Positions 1 to 12,245 of a DNA stretch of 50,660 nt are shown here, piece by piece. Every line of letters starts with the position of its first letter. Within the stretch, counting starts at the first letter, position 1. This DNA comes from CAYVUV01 sp964455095 (lineage in GTDB: Bacteria > Desulfobacterota > Binatia > HRBIN30 > CADEER01). The position numbers were made by a program, and so were the translations under genes. Where the stretch lies: the NCBI GenBank assembly GCA_964455095.1, contig CAYVUV010000350.1, forward strand, positions 1-50,660, read 5' to 3'. The notes beneath the pieces were generated by a model. It ran no database searches. It was not told where the DNA came from and saw only the letters and a program-made list of their open reading frames with translations.

Positions 1-872
1 ATGTAAAGGGACGTGAAGGAATCCTACGTGTCCACACGAAAAACATTCCGCTTGCCGAAGATGTGAAACTTGAGACACTTGCGAAAGGAACTCCCGGACT
101 CGCAGGTGCGGAACTTGCAAACCTTGTGAACGAAGCTGCCCTGCTTGCAGCGCGCAGAAATGACAAGGCCGTCGACATGAATCACTTTGAAGAGGCGAAA
201 GACAAAGTGATGATGGGCTCGGAACGCAAGAGCATGATCATCACCATGGAAGAGCGGCGCAACACGGCCTATCACGAAGCCGGCCACGCGCTGGTCGCCA
301 AGCTGACGCCGGGAGCCGACCCGGTGCACAAGGTGACGATCATCCCGCGCGGCATGGCCCTCGGCCTCACCATGCAGTTGCCGATCGACGAGCGGCACAC
401 CTACACGCGCGAGTTCCTGACCACTAATCTGCGCATCCTGTTCGGCGGCCGTGCCGCCGAGGAGCTGGTGCTGGGGCACACCACCACCGGTGCCGGCAAC
501 GACCTCGAAAAGGCCACCGAGCTGGCGCGCCGCATGGTGTGCGAGTGGGGCATGAGCGAGCGGCTCGGGCCGATGACGCTCGGCAAGAAAGAGGAGCAGA
601 TCTTCCTCGGGCGCGATTTCACCCAGGTGCACGACTATTCGGAGCGCACCGCCGTGGCGATCGACGAGGAAGTGCGGCGCATCATTCAAGAGTCCTACGA
701 GACCGCCAAGACACTGCTGTCGACCAACATCGATCTGCTCCACAAGGTGGCCGAACGGCTGCTGGAGCGCGAGGTCATGGACGGTCCCGAAATCGACGAG
801 ATCGTCCGCACGCACCAACAGGGCGGTGGCTCGGCCCCGCTCAGCGTGGTGGGTGCCGAGACCCGCGCCTGA
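1..872 (+). CDS. ftsH: ATP-dependent zinc metalloprotease FtsH, C-terminal part (5' end outside window)
   Basis: FtsH is a hexameric, inner-membrane AAA+ protease that degrades misfolded or short-lived proteins. Only the end of the AAA domain and the M41 peptidase domain are present. The frame is open from base 3, and residues before the GTG at 63 (GREGILRVHTKNIPLAEDV) belong to the same protein, so 63 is an internal codon and the gene is cut by the window edge. The zinc-binding HEAGH is encoded at 273-287 and the third-ligand aspartate (GNDLEKAT) at about 501. The C-terminal tail is short. The first ~75 codons use many A/T-ending codons, unlike the rest of the gene (see findings). A 138-base gap without a recognisable gene separates it from cdaA. 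The family call is very secure. Confidence 0.96.
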   Translation, partial: VKGREGILRVHTKNIPLAEDVKLETLAKGTPGLAGAELANLVNEAALLAARRNDKAVDMNHFEEAKDKVMMGSERKSMIITMEERRNTAYHEAGHALVAKLTPGADPVHKVTIIPRGMALGLTMQLPIDERHTYTREFLTTNLRILFGGRAAEELVLGHTTTGAGNDLEKATELARRMVCEWGMSERLGPMTLGKKEEQIFLGRDFTQVHDYSERTAVAIDEEVRRIIQESYETAKTLLSTNIDLLHKVAERLLEREVMDGPEIDEIVRTHQQGGGSAPLSVVGAETRA

Positions 873-1010
873 GCGGGGCAGGCGGCGGGAGCCGAGCTGG
901 CGGGCGACGTCTGGACGCGAATGGCGGTGTCGTCGTAGCGGCGCGGTCCGGCTCACCGTCGAACACGAGCAGGTCTGCGGACGCAGCGGAGGTGCCGCCC
1001 GAGATCACCC

Positions 1011-1760
1011 ATGCTCGAGCTGCTCGCCAACTTCCGCCTACAGGATGCCGTCGACATCGGCATCATCGCGTTCATCATCTACCGCATCATCGACCTGATC
1101 CGCGGCACGCGCGCGGCGCGCATGCTGGTCGGATTGTTCGTCGTCTTCTTGACCTATCTGTCGTCGCAATTCTTCGACCTGTACACGCTCAACTGGGTTC
1201 TCGATAACTTCCTCAGCTCCGTGCTGCTGGTCATCGTGGTGATCTTTCAGCACGACATCCGCCGCGCCCTGACGCAGGTCGGCAGCGGGCCCTTCTTTGG
1301 CGGCGACATCCGCATGCTCGGGCAGGACCTCGAGGAGATCGTCCGCGCCGTGGTGCAGTTGGCGAGCAAGCGCATCGGCGGGTTGATCGCGTTCGAGCGC
1401 GAGGTCGGGCTCAACGAGTACATCGAAGGCGGCACGACGCTCGACGCGCGCATCAGCAAGGAGCTCATCGCGAGCATCTTCGTCACCAGCTCACCGATTC
1501 ACGACGGCGCACTGGTCGTCCGCAAGGGGCGGGTGACGGCGGCCGGCTGCTTCCTGCCGTTGACCGCCAACCCCAACGTCAGCAAGACGCTCGGCACGCG
1601 CCACCGCGCCGCCATCGGGTTGACCGAGGAGACCGACGCCGTCGTCATCGTCGTGTCCGAGGAAGAGGGCAGCATCTCGCTGGTCAGCGACGGCCGCATC
1701 ACCCGCGACCTCGACGCCGGCACCCTGCGCAGCACGCTGCAGAAGCTGTTGGTGGCATGA
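1011..1760 (+). CDS. cdaA: Diadenylate cyclase CdaA (c-di-AMP synthase)
   Basis: Condenses two ATP into the second messenger c-di-AMP at the inner membrane. The 249-residue protein has three hydrophobic segments in residues ~10-90 followed by a DAC domain. The catalytic DGA (residues 165-167) and the ATP-binding RHR (197-199) are intact. Length matches the CdaA/YbbP family. The ATG start has only a weak Shine-Dalgarno but sits exactly where family members begin. It overlaps the next gene by ATGA, and the order cdaA - ybbR - glmM is the conserved c-di-AMP/cell-wall trio known from Firmicutes and from several Gram-negative lineages, where CdaR and GlmM modulate the cyclase. Confidence 0.95.
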   Translation: MLELLANFRLQDAVDIGIIAFIIYRIIDLIRGTRAARMLVGLFVVFLTYLSSQFFDLYTLNWVLDNFLSSVLLVIVVIFQHDIRRALTQVGSGPFFGGDIRMLGQDLEEIVRAVVQLASKRIGGLIAFEREVGLNEYIEGGTTLDARISKELIASIFVTSSPIHDGALVVRKGRVTAAGCFLPLTANPNVSKTLGTRHRAAIGLTEETDAVVIVVSEEEGSISLVSDGRITRDLDAGTLRSTLQKLLVA

Positions 1761-2740
1761 GCTGGCGGGACCGCGTCCGCTGGAGTGCCCTGCGGCCGCG
1801 CCAGCTCGTGCTCATCGTGCGCGACGCGATGCTGCGCAACGTCGGGCTCAAACTGCTCTCGGTCCTGGCCGCGTTCGCGCTGTGGTTTTTCGTCAACGCC
1901 GGCGAGCGCGATACCGAAGCGGCCCTGCAGGTTCCGCTCGAGCTGCACAACATTCCGGCCAGCTTGATGATCGTCAGCCCGCGGGTCGACTTCGTCGATA
2001 TGCGCGTCAGCGGTCCGCGCACGCTGTTGGCGCGCATCGACCGCGAGCAGATGTCGATCGTGCTCGACCTGGGCGGCGTGCGGCCTGGTCCGGCGGTGTT
2101 CCGCATCCAGACCGACACGCTCAACCTGCCGCGCGGCGTCACCGTGGTGCGCCTGACGCCGTCGGAGGTGACGCTCGAGCTGGCGCGCGTGGTGCGCAAG
2201 AGCGTGCCGGTCCGCCTGGCCATGGCCGGCAAGCCGCCGGGCGAGCTGCGCGTCACCGACATCAAGATCGCGCCGGAGGTGGTCGAGATCATCGGCCCGG
2301 CCGACGAGGTGGACAAGGTGAAGATCGCGGAGACGGTGCCCTTCGATCTGTCCAAGGCGACGGCCGGGTTGATCGAGCAGGACGTCGGGCTGGAGATGCC
2401 GCGCGAGTACGTGTCGCTCAGCGCCTCGCTGGTGCACGCACAATTGCGCCTCGAGGAACCCGAGAAGCGGGTGACGCTCGCCGCGGTGCCGGTGGTCGTG
2501 CGCAACAGCGTCTACCGCACCGTGCTCAACCCGCCGACCGTGCAGATCACGGTGCGTGGCCCGCGCTCCTCGATCAGCTCGCTTGAGCTGGGACACGGTG
2601 CGGTTTATATCGACGCCAGCGGACGCGAGCCGGGTCGTTACAAGGTCACGCCCGAGGTCGACCTGCCGGCCGACGTCGAGCTGGTCAAGCAGGACCCGGG
2701 CACCGTCGAGCTGCAGATCCTGAGGGAGAAAAGGAAATAA
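1757..2740 (+). CDS. YbbR-domain protein, CdaR-type regulator of CdaA
   Basis: A 327-residue membrane-anchored protein with one N-terminal transmembrane helix (around LLSVLAAFALWFFV, residues ~33-46) and an extracytoplasmic region of about three YbbR-like beta-rich repeats. In Firmicutes the equivalent CdaR binds CdaA and adjusts c-di-AMP production. The start codon overlaps the cdaA stop (ATGA), implying translational coupling, and its stop shares one base with the glmM start (TAATG). The family call is firm; the regulatory role is inferred from gene order and the known Bacillus and Listeria systems. Confidence 0.88.
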   Translation: MSWRDRVRWSALRPRQLVLIVRDAMLRNVGLKLLSVLAAFALWFFVNAGERDTEAALQVPLELHNIPASLMIVSPRVDFVDMRVSGPRTLLARIDREQMSIVLDLGGVRPGPAVFRIQTDTLNLPRGVTVVRLTPSEVTLELARVVRKSVPVRLAMAGKPPGELRVTDIKIAPEVVEIIGPADEVDKVKIAETVPFDLSKATAGLIEQDVGLEMPREYVSLSASLVHAQLRLEEPEKRVTLAAVPVVVRNSVYRTVLNPPTVQITVRGPRSSISSLELGHGAVYIDASGREPGRYKVTPEVDLPADVELVKQDPGTVELQILREKRK

Positions 2741-4116
2741 TGGCAGACAACGGCTCCGGCGAACGCCGCTTGTTCGGCACCGACGGCATCCGCGGCACGG
2801 CCAACGTCGAGCCGATGACGTCGGAGACCGTCGTGCGCCTCGGCCGCGCCATCGCGCATGTGTGCACGCGCAGCCCGCGGCGCCACAAGATCATCATCGG
2901 CAAGGACACGCGCCTGTCCGGCTACATGCTGGAGAGCGCGCTGACCTCGGGCATCTGCTCGATGGGTGTCGATGTGCTCCTGGTCGGCCCGCTGCCGACG
3001 CCCGGCATCGCCTTCCTGACGCGCAGCATGCGGGCCGATGCCGGCGTGGTGATCTCCGCCTCGCACAACCCGTTTCAGGACAACGGCATCAAGCTGTTCG
3101 ACCACACCGGCTTCAAGCTGCCCGACGAGATCGAGCGCGAGATCGAGCACCTGGTGCTCGATGATGCCATCGTGCATCTGCGCCCGACCGCCGCGGCGGT
3201 CGGCAAGGCGTTCCGCATCGACGACGCGCTCGGGCGCTACAACGTCTTTCTCAAGAACGCCTTCCCGCGCCACCTGACGCTCGACGGGTTGAAGGTGGTG
3301 ATCGATTGCGCCAACGGCGCCGGGTACCGGGTTGGTCCGGAGGTTTTGGCCGAGCTCGGCGCCGACGTGGTCGCGCTCGGCGTGACCCCCGATGGTGAGA
3401 ACATCAACCGTGACTGCGGCGCGCTCTATCCGCAGGCGCTGGCGACGGCGGTGCGCGCGCACGGCGCCGACCTCGGCGTGGCGCTCGACGGCGACGGCGA
3501 CCGCGCCATCTTCGTCGACGAGCGCGGCGAGATCGTCGACGGCGACGAGGTGCTGGCGATGCTCGGCATCGACCTGGCGCGCCAGGGCCGGCTGCCCAAC
3601 CGCGGCATCGTCGCGACCGTGATGAGCAACGTCGGCCTGGAGGTCGCCTTGCGCGAGCACGACCTCGGCCTGGTGCGCGTGCAGGTCGGCGACCGCTACG
3701 TCGTCGAGGAGATGGTGCGCGGCGGCTACACGCTCGGCGGCGAGCAGTCGGGGCACGTCGTGTTCCTCGAGCACGGCACCACCGGCGACGGCCTGATCAC
3801 CGCCCTGGCGGTGCTGGCGTTGCTGGTCGAGTCGGGCCAGCCGTTGAGCACGGCGCGCCGGGTAATGCAGCGCTTCCCGCAGGTGCTGGTCAACGTGCCG
3901 GTGCGCGAGCGCCGCGATCTGGCCGCGCTGCCCGCCGTGCAGCGGCTGATCGCGCATGTCAGCGCGCAGCTCGGCGCGCGCGGGCGCGTGCTGGTGCGCT
4001 ACTCGGGCACCGAGCCGCTGATTCGGGTGATGGTCGAAGGCGAGCAGCGGGCGCAGGTGGAGACCTACGTCGAGGAGATCGCCGCCTCGCTGCGCGAGCA
4101 CGTGGGGCGGCCCTAG
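2740..4116 (+). CDS. glmM: Phosphoglucosamine mutase
   Basis: Interconverts glucosamine-6-phosphate and glucosamine-1-phosphate on the way to UDP-GlcNAc for peptidoglycan and lipopolysaccharide. The 458-residue length is normal. The phosphorylated serine lies in SASHN (Ser108), the Mg-binding loop is DGDGDR (Asp250/252/254) and the phosphate-binding RYSGTEP loop is near the C-terminus (~421). RLFGTDGIRG at the N-terminus is typical of GlmM rather than phosphomannomutase. A good Shine-Dalgarno (GGGAGAAAAGG) precedes the ATG, inside the end of the ybbR gene. Its place after cdaA and ybbR fits the known physical and regulatory link between GlmM and CdaA. Confidence 0.97.
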   Translation: MADNGSGERRLFGTDGIRGTANVEPMTSETVVRLGRAIAHVCTRSPRRHKIIIGKDTRLSGYMLESALTSGICSMGVDVLLVGPLPTPGIAFLTRSMRADAGVVISASHNPFQDNGIKLFDHTGFKLPDEIEREIEHLVLDDAIVHLRPTAAAVGKAFRIDDALGRYNVFLKNAFPRHLTLDGLKVVIDCANGAGYRVGPEVLAELGADVVALGVTPDGENINRDCGALYPQALATAVRAHGADLGVALDGDGDRAIFVDERGEIVDGDEVLAMLGIDLARQGRLPNRGIVATVMSNVGLEVALREHDLGLVRVQVGDRYVVEEMVRGGYTLGGEQSGHVVFLEHGTTGDGLITALAVLALLVESGQPLSTARRVMQRFPQVLVNVPVRERRDLAALPAVQRLIAHVSAQLGARGRVLVRYSGTEPLIRVMVEGEQRAQVETYVEEIAASLREHVGRP

Positions 4117-4139
4117 CCGGGACCGTGCTGGCGCAGTCC

Positions 4140-4898
4140 ATGATCGCGCTCGGCGTCAACATCGATCACGTCGCCACCGTGCGCCAGGCGCGCGGCACGC
4201 CGTACCCCGACGTGGTGGCGGCGGCGCTGGCGGCGGAGCGCGGCGGCGCCGACGGCATCACCGTGCACTTGCGCGAGGACCGGCGCCACATTCAGGACCG
4301 CGATGTCGTGGCGCTGCTGGCCACCGTCACCACCAAGGTCAATCTGGAAATGGCCGTGACCGACGAGATGGTCACGCTGGCCTGCCGGCTGCGGCCCGCC
4401 GATGTCTGCCTGGTGCCGGAACGCCGCGCCGAGTTGACGACCGAAGGCGGCCTCGACGTCGCGGCGGGCCGCCTGGCGATCGCCGCCGCCGTCTCGCGCC
4501 TGCGCGCCGCCGGGGTGCGCGTCAGCCTGTTCATCGACCCCGAGCCGGCGCAGATCGCGGCCGCCGCCTCCGTCGAGGCCGAGGTCGTGGAGTTGCACAC
4601 CGGGGCCTATGCCGATGCGAAGGACCCCAGCGGACGCGAAAAGGAGCTGGCGCGCCAGCGCGCCGCCGCCGAGCAGGCCGCGGCCGCGGGGCTGATCGTC
4701 AATGCCGGCCATGGCCTGACCGTCGACAACGTCGCCCCGATCGCGGCGCTGCCGCAGATCCGCGAGCTCAACATCGGCCACAGCATCGTCGCGCGCGCCC
4801 TGTTCATTGGCCTCGAGGCGGCGACGCGCGAGATGAAGGAGCACATGGACGCAGCGCGCCGCAGCGCCGCGGACGCGCGCCCGGGCGCATGCTGCTAG
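4140..4898 (+). CDS. pdxJ: Pyridoxine 5'-phosphate synthase
   Basis: Joins 3-amino-2-oxopropyl phosphate and deoxyxylulose-5-phosphate to give pyridoxine 5'-phosphate. Family signatures are LGVNIDHVATVRQARGT at the N-terminus, ITVHLREDRRHI, LVPERR and VNAGHGLT. The ATG at 4140 is chosen because it places MIALGVNIDHV exactly as in the family; an in-frame GTG at 4125 would add five residues and is the alternative. The last ten bases overlap nnr. In many former Deltaproteobacteria acpS lies between pdxJ and nnr; here there is no room for it. Confidence 0.95.
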   Translation: MIALGVNIDHVATVRQARGTPYPDVVAAALAAERGGADGITVHLREDRRHIQDRDVVALLATVTTKVNLEMAVTDEMVTLACRLRPADVCLVPERRAELTTEGGLDVAAGRLAIAAAVSRLRAAGVRVSLFIDPEPAQIAAAASVEAEVVELHTGAYADAKDPSGREKELARQRAAAEQAAAAGLIVNAGHGLTVDNVAPIAALPQIRELNIGHSIVARALFIGLEAATREMKEHMDAARRSAADARPGACC

Positions 4899-6451
4899 TC
4901 TCGGCCGAGGAAATGCGCGCGCTCGATCAGCTGACGATCGAGCGCTACGGAACGCCTGGCCACGTGCTGATGGAGCGCGCCGGCAAGGGGGCGACCGCCG
5001 CGCTGCTCAGCGCCTTGCCGCACATGCGCCGCAAGGGGCGCCGCGCGCTGATCTGCGCCGGCAAGGGGAATAACGGCGGCGACGGCCTGGTCATGGCGCG
5101 CCTGCTGCGCGCGCGCGGCGTGCGTGCCGAGGTGGTGCTGCTCGGTCGCACCGCCGACCTGCGCGGCGACGCGCTGCGCAACCTGCGCGCCTACCAGCGC
5201 GGCCGCGCGACGGTGCACGAGATCGTCGAGCTCGATCAGCTCGGCGTGTTGGCGGCAGGGCTGGAGAAGGCCGATGTGGCCATCGATGCCATTTTCGGCA
5301 CCGGGCTCGACAAGCCAGTGGGCGGCCTGCATGCGGCGGCCATCGAGATGCTCAACGCGTCCGGCGTGCCGGTCTTCGCGGTCGACATTCCGTCCGGCCT
5401 GCACGCTGATACGGGTCTGCCGCTCGGGACGGCGATTCAGGCCGAGGCGACGGCGACGTTCGGCTTCGCCAAGATCGGTCAGGTGCTCTACCCCGGCACG
5501 CGTCACTGCGGGGCGCTCACCGTCGTCGACATCGGCCTCGCTCCCGAGGCCGTTGCCGCGCAGGCGCCGCGCGCCGCGCTGCTCGACGCCGCGGCGGTGG
5601 CGCGCCTGATCCCGCTGCGATCGGCCGATACGCACAAGGGCGACTGCGGCCACGTGCTGATCATCGCCGGGTCGTTCGGCAAGACCGGCGCGGCGCAGCT
5701 GGTGACGCGCGCGGCACTGCGCGTCGGCGCCGGGTTGGTGACCCTGGTGGCTCCGGCGTCGTTGTATCCGGTCTACGCGGCCGGTGTGCGGGAGGCGATG
5801 ACCGAGATCCTGCCGGACGAGGACGGCCGCATTGCATTCGCGCCGACACAGTTGGAGGCGCTGGTCGCCGGCAAGACGGCGGTGGTGATCGGGCCGGGAA
5901 TCGGCACGCACGCGGGCGCGCGCCAGACGGTGCGCTGGCTGCTCACGCATGCCGGCGTGCCGATCGTGCTCGACGCCGATGCCTTGACCTGCATGGCCGG
6001 CGAGGGCGCGGCGCTGCGTGCCGCGGCGTCGCCGTTGCTGCTGACGCCGCATCCGGGCGAGATGGGCCGCCTGCTCGGCAGCGATACCGCGGCGGTACAG
6101 GCGGATCGGGCCGGAACAGCCCGGCGCTTTGCCGTCGAACACGGCTGTACGTTGATCCTCAAGGGAGCGCGCACGGTCATCGGCGGCGCCGATGGATGGC
6201 TGTGGGTCAACCCGACCGGCAACCCCGGAATGGCTTCCGGCGGCATGGGCGACGCACTGTGCGGCGTGCTCGGTGGCTTGCTCGCGCAGCGTTTGCCGGT
6301 GAGCGAGGCTGCCCGTCTCGGCGTCTATCTCCACGGCGCGGCGGCGGACCGGGCGGCGGAAGAGGGCGGCGAGATCGGTCTGGTGGCCTCCGACGTGATC
6401 GATGGTCTGCGCTCGGCGCTGCACGCCCTGCGGGAGCACATCGGTGTCTGA
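4889..6451 (+). CDS. nnr: Bifunctional NAD(P)H-hydrate epimerase / ADP-dependent NAD(P)H-hydrate dehydratase
   Basis: Repairs hydrated NAD(P)H. The N-terminal YjeF_N domain (residues ~1-215) epimerises R-NAD(P)HX and contains GKGNNGGDG (58-66) and VDIPSG. The C-terminal ribokinase-like domain (~225-515) dehydrates the S-form using ADP and contains KGDCGHVLIIAGS and the NPTGNPGMASGGMGD signature (~441-455). The 520-residue length fits the two-domain fusion. The ATG overlaps the end of pdxJ by ten bases, and the stop overlaps the GTG start of tsaE, so it is part of the coupled operon. Nnr-tsaE adjacency is common in bacteria. Confidence 0.95.
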   Translation: MLLVSAEEMRALDQLTIERYGTPGHVLMERAGKGATAALLSALPHMRRKGRRALICAGKGNNGGDGLVMARLLRARGVRAEVVLLGRTADLRGDALRNLRAYQRGRATVHEIVELDQLGVLAAGLEKADVAIDAIFGTGLDKPVGGLHAAAIEMLNASGVPVFAVDIPSGLHADTGLPLGTAIQAEATATFGFAKIGQVLYPGTRHCGALTVVDIGLAPEAVAAQAPRAALLDAAAVARLIPLRSADTHKGDCGHVLIIAGSFGKTGAAQLVTRAALRVGAGLVTLVAPASLYPVYAAGVREAMTEILPDEDGRIAFAPTQLEALVAGKTAVVIGPGIGTHAGARQTVRWLLTHAGVPIVLDADALTCMAGEGAALRAAASPLLLTPHPGEMGRLLGSDTAAVQADRAGTARRFAVEHGCTLILKGARTVIGGADGWLWVNPTGNPGMASGGMGDALCGVLGGLLAQRLPVSEAARLGVYLHGAAADRAAEEGGEIGLVASDVIDGLRSALHALREHIGV

Positions 6452-6916
6452 GCGCATCGTGCTCGAGAGCGGCAGCGAGGAGGAGACACGAGAGATCGGC
6501 CGGCGCCTCGGCGCGGTGTTGCGCGGCGGCGAGCGCATCGGCCTGGCCGGCGAGCTCGGGGCGGGCAAGACCTGTCTGGTACGCGGCATTGCCGAGGGGA
6601 TGGGCATCCCGCCGGAAGTCGTGCACAGCCCGTCGTTTACGCTGATCGCGGTGTATGAGGACGGCCCGCTCCCGCTCTACCACATTGATTTGTTCCGGCT
6701 CGAGCAGGGCGGTCTGGAGCCCGAGGAGCTGCGCGAGTACCTGTACGGCGATGGGGTCTGTGCCGTGGAGTGGTTCGAACGGCTCGCGGAGCCGCTCGAG
6801 GACTACCTGGAGATCGAATTGACGTTCGTAGGACCGGAGATCCGCCGGTTGGTGGCCGTGGCCCGCGGCGTTCGATATGATCCCGCCATTGCAGCCCTGA
6901 GCGAGCAGAGCATTTG

Positions 6917-6917
<1 letters not shown>
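6444..6917 (+). CDS. tsaE: tRNA threonylcarbamoyladenosine biosynthesis ATPase TsaE
   Basis: A P-loop ATPase that works with TsaB and TsaD to put threonylcarbamoyl on A37 of ANN-decoding tRNAs (t6A). The 157-residue protein has Walker A GELGAGKT (36-43), the family's SPSFTL (62-67), HIDLFRL (80-86) and VEWFER (108-113, usually VEWPE). I chose the GTG at 6444, eight bases inside the end of nnr, because upstream in-frame sequence (from 6402) is unlike the family. The stop shares its A with the lysC ATG. TsaB and TsaD are not in the window. The product is the substrate later used by MtaB, encoded at 12.2 kb. Confidence 0.93.
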
Positions 6918-9840
<2,923 letters not shown>

Positions 9841-9907
9841 GGGCGCGCCGGCGGCGTCTTGCGCCGATGGCGCTCGCCCCGCTACTCTGCGGGCGTCGCT
9901 GGCGATC

Positions 9908-9936
9908 ACATCCCCCCATTTGCGGGGGTGGGATGT
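9908..9936 (+). other. Hairpin between cimA and the cysteine desulfurase gene
   Basis: ACATCCC (9908-9914) pairs with GGGATGT (9930-9936), and the stem can continue through C/G runs with one bulged T around a TTTGC loop. No T-run follows. It could be a weak terminator of the upstream operon or a leader structure of the next one; sequence alone does not decide. Confidence 0.4.
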
Positions 9937-9979
9937 CGGCACAGCTCCTTGCCACCGATTGAGCCGTTCGCCTCTTCTG

Positions 9980-11102
<1,123 letters not shown>

Positions 11103-11110
<8 letters not shown>

Positions 11111-12245
11111 GGTGACTGGTGCGCGCGAGCGGATCGTCGTCGCCATGAGCGGCGGCGTTGACAGCGCGCTGGCGGCGGCGCTGCTGGTCGACGACGGCTA
11201 CGACGTCGTCGGTGTGTCCATGCGGCTGTGGGAGAACCCCGAGACGCCGAGCGACAGCGGGTGTTGTTCGCTCGACGACTTTCTCGACGCGCGCCGGGTC
11301 GCGGCGCAGCTCGGCATTCCGTTCTACGTCATGGATTTTCGCGACGAGTTCCGCCGCGCCGTCGTCGACGACTTCGTCGCCGAGTACCGCAGCGGGCGGA
11401 CGCCGAATCCCTGCACCCGCTGCAACCAGGTGGTCAAGTTCGGCGCCTTCTTCGACCGCGCCCGCGAGCTCGGGGCGGAGTCGATTGCCACCGGGCACTA
11501 CGCGCGGCAGCGCGCCGGGGCCGACGGACCCGAGCTGTTGTGTGGCGCCGACGCGGACAAGGACCAGTCGTACTTCCTGTTCTCGATCGACCGAGCGGTG
11601 CTGGGCCGGACACGCTTTCCGGTCGGCCACCTGACCAAGCCCGAGGTGCGGCGCGAAGCGGCGCGGCGCGGGTTGGCGGTGGCAGACAAGCCGGACAGTC
11701 AGGAGGTGTGCTTCGCGCCGCGCGCGGCGCACACGGCGTTCGTCGAACGCCAGCGCTCGGCGGTGCCGATTCTGCCGGGCCCGATCGTCGATGAGAGCGG
11801 GCGCGAGCTGGCCCGCCACGACGGCGTGCACCGCTTCACCATCGGCCAGCGCCGCGGTCTGGGTATCGGTGTGGGTGGCCCGCCGCGTTACGTCACCGCC
11901 ATCGACGCAGCGCACGGCGTGGTGCGTGTCGGCCCGGGCGACTCGGTCGTCGCCGCCGGCCTGGTGGCCAGTGGCGCCAACTGGCTCGGCGCGCCGCCGC
12001 GGCCGGGCGATGTCGTGCAGCTCAAGATCCGCTCGCGTTTCGCGCCACAGTCGGCGCGGGTGGTGAGCGCGGGGCCGGGCGAGTTCTCGGTGATTGCGGA
12101 CGGGACGCTGCGCGCCGTGACCCCGGGACAGGCGGCCGTGCTCTACGACGGAGCGCGGGTGATCGGCGGCGGCTGGATCACGCATGCACTGGCGGCTGCC
12201 GATACGCCCGCAGTCGCGGCTTCGGAATCGGCGGACATGCGATGA
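11103..12245 (+). CDS. mnmA: tRNA-specific 2-thiouridylase MnmA
   Basis: Makes 2-thiouridine at the wobble position (U34) of tRNAs for Lys, Glu and Gln using ATP and persulfide sulfur. The 380-residue protein has the PP-loop SGGVDS (16-21), NPCTRCN with Cys104 and a second active cysteine in SQEVCF (Cys203). The ATG at 11103 overlaps the desulfurase stop by eight bases, and its stop overlaps the mtaB start (ATGA). The desulfurase/MnmA coupling is a common bacterial arrangement. Confidence 0.95.

Noticed and set aside
63..872. ftsH starting at GTG 63
   Set aside because: The frame stays open to base 3 and the upstream residues are FtsH sequence, so this is not the true start.
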